Origin: Candidatus Mycobacterium wuenschmannii
GTDB lineage: Bacteria; Actinomycetota; Actinomycetes; Mycobacteriales; Mycobacteriaceae
NCBI RefSeq assembly: GCF_030252325.1
Contig: NZ_CP126981.1
Location: 3,224,001 to 3,288,000 of the forward strand
DNA: 64,000 bases
Direction: 5' to 3'
Of this stretch, positions 10,232 through 18,771 are shown piece by piece (positions within the stretch are counted from its first letter, which is position 1; the number at the start of each line of letters is the position of its first letter). The notes beneath the pieces are model-generated. The model was not told the DNA's origin. It made no database searches and was given only the letters and a program-made list of their open reading frames with translations. Both the position numbers and the translations under genes were made by a program.

Positions 10232-11286
10232 AGCTGCGCACCCCGCTGACCGAGCTGATCGGCATCGAGCACCCGGTGGTGCAGACCGGCATGGGCTGGG
10301 TGGCCGGCGCGCGACTGGTCGCAGCGACGTCCAACGCGGGTGGGCTCGGTATTCTGGCCTCCGCCACCATGACGCTCAACGAGTTGGCCGTCGCGATCGG
10401 CAAGGTCAAGGCCGCCACCGACAAGCCGTTCGGCGTGAACATCCGCGCCGACGCCGGCGACGCGGGCGACCGGGTCGACCTGATGATCCGCGAGGGAGTG
10501 AAGGTCGCGTCGTTCGCGTTGGCCCCCAAGCAAGAACTGATCGCCAAGCTCAAAGAGGCCGGCTCCGTGGTGATTCCCTCGGTCGGTCTGGCCAAGCACG
10601 CGAAAAAAGTGGCGTCCTGGGGCGCCGACGCGGTGATCGTGCAGGGCGGCGAGGGCGGCGGGCACACCGGCCCGATCGCCACCACCCTGCTGCTGCCCTC
10701 GGTGCTGGACGCCGTGAGCATTCCGGTGATCGCAGCGGGCGGCTTCTTCGACGGCCGCGGCCTCGCGGCGGCGCTGTCCTACGGAGCGGCCGGGGTGGCT
10801 ATGGGCACCCGATTCCTGCTCACCTCCGACTCGACCGTGCCCGACGCCGTCAAGCAGCGGTATCTGGACTCGGCGCTGGACGGCACCGTGGTGACCACTC
10901 GCGTCGACGGCATGCCGCACCGCGTGCTGCGTACGGGCCTGGTGGAAAAGCTTGAGAATGGCACGCCGATAAGGGGTTTGACCGCCGCGGTGCGCAACGC
11001 CGCGAAGTTCAAGCACATGTCCGGGATGACCTGGAAGTCGATGATCCAGGACGGCCTGGCGATGCGGCACGGCAAGGAAATGACCATGTCGCAGATCGTG
11101 ATGGCGGCCAACACCCCGATGCTGCTGAAGGCCGGTCTGGTCGAAGGCAATACCGATGCCGGCGTGCTGGCGTCGGGCCAGGTGGCCGGCATCGTCGACG
11201 ACCTGCCGTCGTGCGCGGAGCTGATCGACGCGATCGTCGGCGACGCCGTCAAGCACCTGCAGGCCGCGACGGCCTACGTGGAATAG
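10228..11286 (+). CDS. ipdC: IpdC, flavin-dependent HIP-CoA pathway reductase/dehydrogenase
   Basis: A 352-residue TIM-barrel FMN protein of the nitronate monooxygenase-like family, the Rv3553 orthologue. Flavin/phosphate-binding features are VQGGEGGGHTG, VIAAGGFFDGRG and GVAMGTRFLLTSDS. IpdC acts on 5-hydroxy HIP-CoA-derived intermediates, working with IpdF to introduce ring unsaturation before ring D opens. It is the last gene of the echA20 operon and is followed by a hairpin-bearing convergent gap. Confidence 0.9.
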   Translation: MKLRTPLTELIGIEHPVVQTGMGWVAGARLVAATSNAGGLGILASATMTLNELAVAIGKVKAATDKPFGVNIRADAGDAGDRVDLMIREGVKVASFALAPKQELIAKLKEAGSVVIPSVGLAKHAKKVASWGADAVIVQGGEGGGHTGPIATTLLLPSVLDAVSIPVIAAGGFFDGRGLAAALSYGAAGVAMGTRFLLTSDSTVPDAVKQRYLDSALDGTVVTTRVDGMPHRVLRTGLVEKLENGTPIRGLTAAVRNAAKFKHMSGMTWKSMIQDGLAMRHGKEMTMSQIVMAANTPMLLKAGLVEGNTDAGVLASGQVAGIVDDLPSCAELIDAIVGDAVKHLQAATAYVE

Positions 11287-11289
11287 CTA

Positions 11290-11334
11290 GCGACGATCGC
11301 GAGCGCGGCGAAGCCGGGTGAAGCGGGTCGTCGC
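11290..11334. terminator. Convergent intergenic inverted repeat after ipdC
   Basis: GCGACGA (11290-11296) pairs with TCGTCGC (11328-11334), and the GC-rich loop can itself fold. The 55-bp gap separates the convergent ends of ipdC and a VOC gene, so a bidirectional transcription stop is likely, although no T-tract follows. TAGCTAG occurs on both flanks (11284 and 11339). Confidence 0.45.
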
Positions 11335-11341
11335 CATATAG

Positions 11342-11719
11342 CTAGCCTTCCACCACCATCAGCGTGTGGCCCGTCGGGTCGCGGAACCAGAACAGCGGCG
11401 GAACGGGTTCGCCCGGTCGCGCCACTTCCGCGTCGACGTCGACGCCGAGTTCCTTCATCGCCGCATGGGTGGCGTCGATGTCGTTGGTGGTCAACGTGAT
11501 ACCCGTGTTGGTCGGCTCGACCGGCCCGCTGTCCGGCGGGGGCGGGGCGAGCGCGATGCCCGTCGCACCCTCGGGCAGGTACACCTCGATCCAGCGGTAG
11601 TCACCGTGAAACGGTGTGTCGGTGCGCTTCTCGAAGCCCAGCGACTCATAGAACGCGACGGCCTTGTCCTGCTCGACCGTCGGCACGCACACCAGGCTCA
11701 TCGTGGTCAGGCCAGTCAT
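11342..11719 (-). CDS. VOC (glyoxalase/bleomycin-resistance fold) protein
   Basis: A 125-residue single-domain VOC protein: SLVCVPTVEQDKAVAFYESLGFE at the start and FWFRDPTGHTLMVVE at the end, with two beta-alpha-beta-beta-beta repeats. I start it at the ATG at 11719, which overlaps the stop of the upstream DUF899 gene (ATGA). The longer in-frame extension overlaps that gene and is unlikely. VOC proteins include dioxygenases, epimerases and drug-binding proteins. The substrate is unknown; coupling to the DUF899 gene suggests they act together. Confidence 0.82.
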   Translation of the reverse strand: MTGLTTMSLVCVPTVEQDKAVAFYESLGFEKRTDTPFHGDYRWIEVYLPEGATGIALAPPPPDSGPVEPTNTGITLTTNDIDATHAAMKELGVDVDAEVARPGEPVPPLFWFRDPTGHTLMVVEG

Positions 11720-12408
11720 CGTCGTGCTCCTTCTCCGTAGGCTTCCGCGATGTCTTGTGAGCCGCCCCAGCGACTGTAGGTCGGTGATTGCGGCCAGCCC
11801 TCCGGCGAGTCCTGCCACTCTTCCTGGCGCCCGTACGGGAGCAGGTCGATCAGCGGGAATGTGTGGCTCAGTTGCTCGGTGCCGCGTCCGTTGGTGTGCC
11901 AGGTTCGGTAGACGTTATCCCCATCGCGCAGAAAGACATTGACACCGAACCCGCCCTCGGGCGGAGCTCCGACGTCGGCGCCGAACGGGCTGTTGGCCGT
12001 CGAGTACCAGGTCATCTGATTACCGACCCGCCGCTTGTAGGCCAGCGCTTCGTCGATCGGGCCCTGCGTCACGATGACGAACCGGGCATCGTAGTTGTCG
12101 AGGAAACCCAGCCGGGTGTACTGCGACGTCAGACCGGTGCAACCCGGGCACTGCCATTCCTCGCCGGGAAACCACATGTGGTTGTAGACGATCAGCTGCG
12201 GCTTGCCCTCGAAGATGTCGACCAGCCGCACCGGGCCGTCCTCACCGTCCAACGTGTAGTCCGGCATCGCGACCATCGGCAGCCGGCGCCGCTGCGCAGC
12301 AATCGAATCCAGCTCGCGAGTGGCCGCTTTCTCCCTGGTGCGCAGAGCGTCGAGTTCGCGCTGCCAGGTCTCCTGGTCCACGACGGGTGGCAGTCCTACG
12401 GTGCTCAC
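11716..12408 (-). CDS. DUF899 thioredoxin-fold family protein
   Basis: A 230-residue DUF899 protein with the family features LRTREKAATRELDSIAAQRRRLPM, LIVYNHMWFPGEEWQCPGCTG (a CPGC thioredoxin-like motif) and FLRDGDNVYRTWHTNGRG. The family has a thioredoxin-like fold and often stands beside stress or detoxification genes. It starts with GTG at 12408 and is divergent from a TetR gene, with two operator-like repeats between. The TetR protein probably controls both this operon and itself. Confidence 0.85.
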   Translation of the reverse strand: MSTVGLPPVVDQETWQRELDALRTREKAATRELDSIAAQRRRLPMVAMPDYTLDGEDGPVRLVDIFEGKPQLIVYNHMWFPGEEWQCPGCTGLTSQYTRLGFLDNYDARFVIVTQGPIDEALAYKRRVGNQMTWYSTANSPFGADVGAPPEGGFGVNVFLRDGDNVYRTWHTNGRGTEQLSHTFPLIDLLPYGRQEEWQDSPEGWPQSPTYSRWGGSQDIAEAYGEGARR

Positions 12409-12427
12409 AACAATCCCCTCCGGCTAT

Positions 12428-12468
12428 ATGTTCACGCTGTCCACATGCTAATGTTCACACCGTACACT
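12428..12468. promoter_or_regulatory. Tandem operator-like repeats between DUF899 and TetR genes
   Basis: Two direct copies of ATGTTCAC-N4-GTnCAC start at 12428 and 12451, 23 bp apart (about two helical turns). Each has imperfect dyad character. They fill the 83-bp divergent gap, fitting cooperative binding by the adjacent TetR protein; this is inference. Confidence 0.5.
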
Positions 12469-12491
12469 TTGAATCCGAGAAGGGTCAAGCG

Positions 12492-13082
12492 TTGGCCACC
12501 TTGAAGACCGGCTATCACCACGGCGATCTGCGCACGGCACTGATCGACGCCGGCCTGCATTTGACCCAGACCGGCGGACCGGATGCGTTGACGATCCGGG
12601 AAGCGACTCGGCGCGTTGGGGTTTCGCCGAACGCCGCCTACCGGCACTTCGTCGACCGCGAAGCGCTACTTGGGGCGGTCGCGACGGAGATTCAACACCG
12701 GATGGCAGCGCGGATGGCCCGTAGGCATGCGGCGGATGGCACCGAACGGCTACGCGCCGTCGGATTGGGCTACATCAAATTCGCCCTCGACGAACCCGGG
12801 TGGTTCACGGTGGCGTTCTTCAGCGCCGACCTGCCCAACGAGACGTCCACCGCACCGCCGTATCTGGCCTTGGTCGACGTGCTCGATGCAATGGTGGAGG
12901 ACGGCACCCTGTCGCCCGATCGCCGACCGGGCGCCGAGTGGCCTTGTTGGTCGGCGGTACACGGGTTCGCCGAACTCGCCCTGCGGGGCCCGCTACGTCA
13001 TGCGAGCCGCCGCGAGGTGGACGCCCTGGCTGCGCGGACGGTCGACGACATCGTCGCTGGACTTTGCGCGCCGAACGTGTAA
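12492..13082 (+). CDS. TetR/AcrR family regulator
   Basis: A 196-residue TetR-type repressor. The N-terminal helix-turn-helix reads LTIREATRRVGVSPNAAYRHFVDREALLGAV. The C-terminal part resembles WHG/TetR_C domains (GYIKFALDEPGWFTVAF). The likely start is the TTG at 12492 (MATLKTGYHHGDLR), because GYHHGDLR is the usual beginning of this subfamily. The longer frame starting at 12387 runs through the operator-like repeats and into the divergent gene. It probably represses the DUF899-VOC operon in response to an unknown small molecule. Confidence 0.82.
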   Translation: MATLKTGYHHGDLRTALIDAGLHLTQTGGPDALTIREATRRVGVSPNAAYRHFVDREALLGAVATEIQHRMAARMARRHAADGTERLRAVGLGYIKFALDEPGWFTVAFFSADLPNETSTAPPYLALVDVLDAMVEDGTLSPDRRPGAEWPCWSAVHGFAELALRGPLRHASRREVDALAARTVDDIVAGLCAPNV

Positions 13083-13146
13083 CCAGTGCGAAAAATCGGC
13101 GCTCGATTCGCACTCACCGCACGTTCGTCGACAGTAGCGTCAGGGC

Positions 13147-13413
13147 ATGAAGCGCTGCATCGTCGGAGGACTCGCTGCCCTGCTGCTGGGCTTCGGACCG
13201 ATCCACTCCGCGCCATCGGCAAGCGCCGGCTGCATCTCTGCGCCCGGCGTGATCAACAAGTGCGACGGGCCAGTCCAACCCGACGGGACCTGGCAACGTT
13301 GCGTGATGACGAGTCATCTGTCCTATCAGGGCGCCAGCTCATTCCTGATCCCCGAGAAGAGCTGCGACATGATCGGACCCGGTGCGGGCGACCCACCCGG
13401 GCACATCGACTGA
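13147..13413 (+). CDS. Small secreted CDGP-domain protein
   Basis: An 88-residue exported protein. A signal peptide (residues 1-27, ending SAPSASAG) precedes a roughly 60-residue mature part with four cysteines. The signature CDGPVQPDGTWQRC defines the mycobacterial CDGP family, whose function is unknown. The cysteines probably form two disulphides after export. It ends one base from the convergent fadA6 stop. Confidence 0.8.
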   Translation: MKRCIVGGLAALLLGFGPIHSAPSASAGCISAPGVINKCDGPVQPDGTWQRCVMTSHLSYQGASSFLIPEKSCDMIGPGAGDPPGHID

Positions 13414-13414
13414 G

Positions 13415-14575
13415 CTAGAGCCGTTCGATGATGGTGACGTTGGCGGTGCCGCCGCCCTCGCACATCGTCTGCAGGCCATAGCGGCCCCCGGTGCGCTCCA
13501 ACTCGTTCAGCATCGTGGTGAACAGCTTCGCACCGGTTGCCCCTAGCGGGTGACCGAGGGCGATCGCGCCGCCGTTGGGGTTGACCTTCTCCGGGTCGGC
13601 CTTGATCTCCTTGAGCCACGCCAACACCACCGGAGCGAAGGCCTCGTTGATCTCAACGGTGTCGATGTCGTCGATGGTCAGGCCGGTCTTCTCCAGCGCG
13701 TAGCGGGTGGCCGGGATCGGACCAGTCAGCATGAAGACCGGGTCCGCACCGCGGGCGCTGATGTGGTGGATGCGGGCGCGCGGCTTCAAACCGTGGTCCT
13801 TGACCGCCTGCTCGGATGCCAGCAGCACGGCACTGGCGCCGTCGGAGATCTGGCTGGCCATCGCGGCGGTCAAGCGGCCGCCCTCGACCAGCGTCTTGAG
13901 TCCGGCCATCTTCTCCAGCGACGACTCGCGCGGACCCTCATCGACGCGGAACGTGCCGTGCTCGGTTTCGACGGCGATGATTTCGTTGTCGAAGTGGCCG
14001 CCACGGATCGCGCCGAAGGCTCGCTCGTGGCTGGTCAGCGAATACTGCTCCATCTCCTCGCGGGACAGATTCCACTTCTCGGCGATCAACTCGGAGCCGC
14101 GGAACTGCGAGATTTCCTGGTCGCCGTAGCGGTGCAGCCACTGCTTGGACTCGTTTGTCGGCGAGGTGAATCCGAACTGCTCGGCGACGAGCATCGCGGA
14201 CGAGATCGGGATCCTGCTCATGTTCTGCATGCCGCCGGCCACAATCACGTCGGCGGTGCCCGCCATGATGGCTTGCGCGCCAAATGAAATCGCCTGCTGG
14301 CTGGAGCCACACTGCCGGTCGACGGTGACGCCGGGCACCTCTTCGGGGTAGCCCGCTGCCAGCCACGAGAGCCGGGCGATGTTGCCGGCCTGCGGACCGA
14401 TGGTGTCGAGGCAGCCGGCGATCACGTCGTCGACGGCGGCGGGGTCGATGTCGACCCGGTCGAGCAGGCCGCGCCAGCCGAGCGCACCCAGGTCGACGGG
14501 ATGCACCTCGGCGAGCGAACCGTTGCGCTTGCCGACCGCGGTGCGTACGGCATCGATGACGTAAGCCTCAGGCAT
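13415..14575 (-). CDS. fadA6: FadA6, ring C/D catabolism thiolase
   Basis: A 386-residue acetyl-CoA acetyltransferase-type thiolase. The nucleophilic Cys is in VDRQCGSSQQA, the catalytic His in [17 protein letters not shown], and the second Cys in QTMCEGGG. FadA6 (Rv3556c) carries out thiolysis in the last steps, on products of IpdAB ring opening such as MOODA-CoA precursors. I start it at the ATG at 14575 (MPEAYVIDAVRT), matching the orthologue; nine upstream in-frame residues overlap kstR2. It overlaps the end of kstR2 by 8 bp and is the last gene of the fadE30-ipdF-kstR2-fadA6 operon. Confidence 0.92.
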   Translation of the reverse strand: MPEAYVIDAVRTAVGKRNGSLAEVHPVDLGALGWRGLLDRVDIDPAAVDDVIAGCLDTIGPQAGNIARLSWLAAGYPEEVPGVTVDRQCGSSQQAISFGAQAIMAGTADVIVAGGMQNMSRIPISSAMLVAEQFGFTSPTNESKQWLHRYGDQEISQFRGSELIAEKWNLSREEMEQYSLTSHERAFGAIRGGHFDNEIIAVETEHGTFRVDEGPRESSLEKMAGLKTLVEGGRLTAAMASQISDGASAVLLASEQAVKDHGLKPRARIHHISARGADPVFMLTGPIPATRYALEKTGLTIDDIDTVEINEAFAPVVLAWLKEIKADPEKVNPNGGAIALGHPLGATGAKLFTTMLNELERTGGRYGLQTMCEGGGTANVTIIERL

Positions 14576-15170
14576 TTTGGACCCCTTCTTTGGTAATTCC
14601 ACCTAGGACGATAGCGAGATACTGCTGACCCACCTGTTGCGCAGTCAGCGGTCCGCCGGGCTGATACCAGCGCACCGACACCCAGGTGGTGTCACGGATG
14701 AATCGGTAGACCAGGTCGACGTCGAGATCGGGCCGTAGATAACCCTCTTCGATGCCCTGGTGCAGCACGTCGACCCACATCTTGCGCTGCTGCTTGTTCA
14801 GGTCTTCGAGGTAGGAGAAGCGAGGCTGCGGCAGTAGACGTTTGGCCTCGTCCTGGTAGATGACGACCTGGGCGTGCCGGTGTTCGATCGCGTCGAACGA
14901 GGCCATGAACAGGCCCTTGAGCCGCTCCAACGAATTTGGTTGGGTGTCAACGATTTCCTGGTAGCGGGCGAACAGCCAGTCCATGAACTTTCGCAGCACT
15001 TCGTCGACCATTTCCTCTTTGGACGCGAAGTGGTGATAGAGGCTGCCGGACAAGATGCCCGCGGAGTCGGCGATGTCGCGCACGGTGGTGGCGCGCAACC
15101 CGCGTTCGGCGAACATCGTCGCGGCGAGTTCGAGCAACTCGTCACGACGGCTGTTGGGCGCCTCGGTCAT
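14568..15170 (-). CDS. kstR2: KstR2, TetR-family repressor of ring C/D catabolism
   Basis: A 200-residue TetR repressor, near-identical in pattern to Rv3557c. The HTH reads TTVRDIADSAGILSGSLYHHFASKEEMVDEVL. The ligand domain contains FMASFDAIEHRHAQVVIYQDEAKRL and DTTWVSVRWYQPGGPLTAQQVGQQYLAIVLGG. It binds HIP-CoA and represses the surrounding regulon through CAAG-N2-CTTG palindromes, of which two are in this window. I start it at the ATG at 15170 (MTEAPNSRRDELL), overlapping the ipdF stop by four bases. The 30-residue longer frame lies inside ipdF. Confidence 0.94.
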   Translation of the reverse strand: MTEAPNSRRDELLELAATMFAERGLRATTVRDIADSAGILSGSLYHHFASKEEMVDEVLRKFMDWLFARYQEIVDTQPNSLERLKGLFMASFDAIEHRHAQVVIYQDEAKRLLPQPRFSYLEDLNKQQRKMWVDVLHQGIEEGYLRPDLDVDLVYRFIRDTTWVSVRWYQPGGPLTAQQVGQQYLAIVLGGITKEGVQNA

Positions 15171-15951
15171 GGGTGCTGACTCGATACCGAAATGACTTCT
15201 CCAGTAAGGTAACTGGAGTAGTCGCTGGCCAGGAATGCGATGGTGGACGCCACTTCCCACGGCTCGGCGGCGCGGCCGAACGCCTCGCCGGCGGAGAGCT
15301 GGTCGAGCAGTTCACTCGAGCTGGTCTTGTCCAGGAACTTGTGCCGCGCGATACTCGGCGACACCGCGTTGATCCGCACCCCGTACTCGACGGCTTCGAT
15401 TGCGCTGCAACGGGTCAGCGCCATGACGCCGGCCTTGGCCGCGGCGTAATGGGACTGCGAGTGCTGCGCCCGCCAACCGAGCACGCTGGCGTTGTTGACG
15501 ATGACACCGCCGTGGTCGGCGTCGCGGAAGTACCGCAGCGCCGCGCGGGTGGTGCGCAGCACGGAGGTGAGCGTGACGTTGAGGACCCGGTCCCACTCCT
15601 CGTCGGTCAGGTCGACCACTGGGGTCTGACCGCCGAGGCCGGCGTTGTTGACCAGCACGTCGAGTCGGCCCAGCCGCGCGGTGGTGGAGGCGATGAGCGC
15701 ATCGACCTGCGCGGTGGACGTGACGTCGCAGACCACGCTCTCGACCCGACCGAGACCGAGCGCCACCAGCTCGTCACGGGTCTCGTTGAGCCGTCGCTCG
15801 TGGTGGTCGGAGACGACGACGTCGGCACCCTCGGCGAGCGCTCGTTTGGCGGTGGCCGAGCCGATGCCGGTGCCGGCCGCCGCCGTCACCACGACGACCT
15901 TGCCCTTCAGAAGTCCGTGTCCGGCAACTTCTTTCGGCGCAACGGCGAGCG

Positions 15952-15955
<4 letters not shown>
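15167..15955 (-). CDS. ipdF: IpdF, HIP-CoA pathway 5-hydroxy dehydrogenase (SDR)
   Basis: A 262-residue SDR with glycine motif TAAAGTGIG, NNAGLGG, catalytic YAAAKAG and the end YLTGEVISVSSQHP, collinear with Rv3559c. IpdF oxidises the 5-hydroxyl of the HIP-CoA nucleus before IpdC acts. The start is the ATG at 15955 inside the fadE30 stop (ATGA). The last codons use many A/T-ending triplets (AGT, CTT, ACT, GGA, GAA, ATT, GTA), unlike the rest of the gene, in a stretch that also contains a perfect dyad just upstream of kstR2. Confidence 0.91.
15199..15218. promoter_or_regulatory. Dyad inside the ipdF 3' end, upstream of kstR2
   Basis: CTCCAGT (15199-15205) and ACTGGAG (15212-15218) form a perfect 7-bp inverted repeat with a 6-bp spacer, 29 bp before the kstR2 ATG. 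It is not the CAAG/CTTG KstR2 motif. The surrounding AT-rich codon choice suggests an embedded promoter or operator for kstR2. Confidence 0.4.
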
Positions 15956-17097
<1,142 letters not shown>

Positions 17098-17113
17098 CCT
17101 AATAGGCTAACCT

Positions 17114-17127
17114 ACCAAGCACTTGCT
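17114..17127. promoter_or_regulatory. KstR2 operator in the fadE30/fadD3 divergent promoter
   Basis: ACCAAGCACTTGCT matches AnCAAGnnCTTGnT exactly. It lies 16 bp upstream of the fadE30 start, with about 120 bp of leader to fadD3, and can control both operons. Confidence 0.87.
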
Positions 17128-17176
17128 TTGTTAGCCCGGCGGCAAACTGCGCCTGCCAGCGGCGATAGCAGGCAGC

Positions 17177-17226
17177 GCGTCCGAGCGACGATGCAGAGCC
17201 CGCAGGGCGATGAGGAGGAGCCGGAC
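17177..17226. repeat. Dispersed hairpin repeat, copy 1 (fadD3 leader)
   Basis: This roughly 50-bp element matches one at 21799-21847: a shared GCGTCCG, then 40 bp from GACGATGCAGAG to GAGCCGGAC with 35 identities. The core folds as GCCC-GCA-GGGC; the other copy folds as GGGC-GCA-GCCC, so four of the five differences in the 40 bp are paired stem substitutions. The repeat's ATG at 17191 is in frame with fadD3. Confidence 0.7.
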
Positions 17227-17247
17227 CAGAAAGGTATGAGGAGTTCG

Positions 17248-18771
17248 ATGTCGAGCCATCCGCAGACCATTCCTGCGGCGTTGGACCACATCGCGGACGA
17301 ACTCCCCGACCACGATGCCCTGGTCACCGAGGATCGCACGCTCACCTTCGACGAGTTGCGCGACGAGGTGCGCGGCGCCGCGGCCGCGCTGATCGGCCTC
17401 GGCGTCAATCCGGGCGACAAGGTGGCGATCTGGTCGCCGAACACCTGGCACTGGGTGGTGGCCTGCCTGGCCACGCACTACGCCGGCGCCGTCGTGGTCC
17501 CGCTGAACACCCGCTACACCGCCGCGGAGGCCTCCGACATCCTGGCCCGCACCGGCGCTCCCCTGCTGTTCGCGATGGGCCGATTCCTCGGGGCCGACCG
17601 GGCCACCGACCTCGACCGCTCGGCGCTGCCCGATCTGCGGCACGTCGTGCGGATCCCGATCGATGCCGACGACGGGACCTGGGACGAGTTTCTGCAACAC
17701 GGTGACGACCTGGCGTCCGCCGACGCCCGCGCCGCCGGTGTGCGGCCCGACGACCTGTCCGACGTCCTGTTCACCTCCGGCACCACCGGCCGCAGCAAGG
17801 GCGTGCGGTGCGCGCACCGGCAGTCGCTGGCCGGATCGGCGTCGTGGGCGGCCTGCGGGAAGATCACCAGCGACGACCGCTACCTCTGCATCAACCCGTT
17901 CTTCCATAACTTCGGCTACAAGGCCGGCATCCTGGCCTGCCTGCAGACCGGCGCCACCCTGATTCCGCAGCTGACCTTCGACGCCGAACAGGCGCTGCGG
18001 GCTGTCGCCGAACACCGGATCACCGTGCTGCCCGGGCCGCCGACGATCTATCAAACGCTGCTCGACCATCCCTCGCGCGGCAAGTACGACCTCAGCTCGC
18101 TGCGGTTCGCGGTCACCGGCGCGGCCACGGTTCCGGTGGTGTTGATCGAGCGGATGCAGAACGAACTCGACTTCGACATCGTGCTGACCGCCTACGGCCT
18201 GACCGAGTCGAACGGCATGGGCACCATGTGCCGCGCCGACGACGACGCGGTGACGGTGGCGAACACCTGCGGGCGGCCGATCGCCGACTTCGAGCTTCGG
18301 ATCGACTCCGAGACAGGTGAGGTGTTGCTGCGCGGGCCCAACGTGATGCTCGGCTACCTCGACGACTCCGAGGCCACTGCGGCCGCCATCGACCCCGACG
18401 GCTGGCTGCACACCGGCGACATCGGAAAGCTTGATGCCGCAGGCAATCTCCAGATCACCGACCGGCTCAAGGACATGTACATCTGCGGCGGCTTCAATGT
18501 GTATCCCGCCGAGATCGAGCAGGTGCTGGCCCGGCTCGACGGCGTGCTGGACTGCGCGGTGATCGGGGTACCCGACGAACGCCTCGGCGAAGTCGGCCGG
18601 GCCTATCTGGTGACACGGCCCGATTCCGGTCTCGACGAGAAGTCGGTGATCGCTTATACGCGTGAGTATCTGGCGAATTTCAAGGCCCCACGTTCGGTGA
18701 GGTTTGTCGACGCGCTGCCGCGCAACGCGGGCGGCAAGGTGGTCAAACCGCAACTGCGAGAGATGGCATAA
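17248..18771 (+). CDS. fadD3: FadD3, HIP-CoA synthetase
   Basis: A 507-residue ANL-superfamily acyl-CoA synthetase. The P-loop-like motif is LFTSGTTGRSKGV, followed by YGLTESNGMGT, GWLHTGDIG, and the hinge and catalytic lysine near the end (NAGGKVVKPQLREM). FadD3 (Rv3561) activates HIP, the propionate left after ring A/B loss, and so makes the inducer of KstR2. I prefer the ATG at 17248, preceded by GAGGAG; in-frame ATGs at 17236 and 17191 (inside the hairpin repeat) are possible. The stop abuts fadE31 directly, at the head of a rightward five-gene operon. Confidence 0.92.
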   Translation: MSSHPQTIPAALDHIADELPDHDALVTEDRTLTFDELRDEVRGAAAALIGLGVNPGDKVAIWSPNTWHWVVACLATHYAGAVVVPLNTRYTAAEASDILARTGAPLLFAMGRFLGADRATDLDRSALPDLRHVVRIPIDADDGTWDEFLQHGDDLASADARAAGVRPDDLSDVLFTSGTTGRSKGVRCAHRQSLAGSASWAACGKITSDDRYLCINPFFHNFGYKAGILACLQTGATLIPQLTFDAEQALRAVAEHRITVLPGPPTIYQTLLDHPSRGKYDLSSLRFAVTGAATVPVVLIERMQNELDFDIVLTAYGLTESNGMGTMCRADDDAVTVANTCGRPIADFELRIDSETGEVLLRGPNVMLGYLDDSEATAAAIDPDGWLHTGDIGKLDAAGNLQITDRLKDMYICGGFNVYPAEIEQVLARLDGVLDCAVIGVPDERLGEVGRAYLVTRPDSGLDEKSVIAYTREYLANFKAPRSVRFVDALPRNAGGKVVKPQLREMA

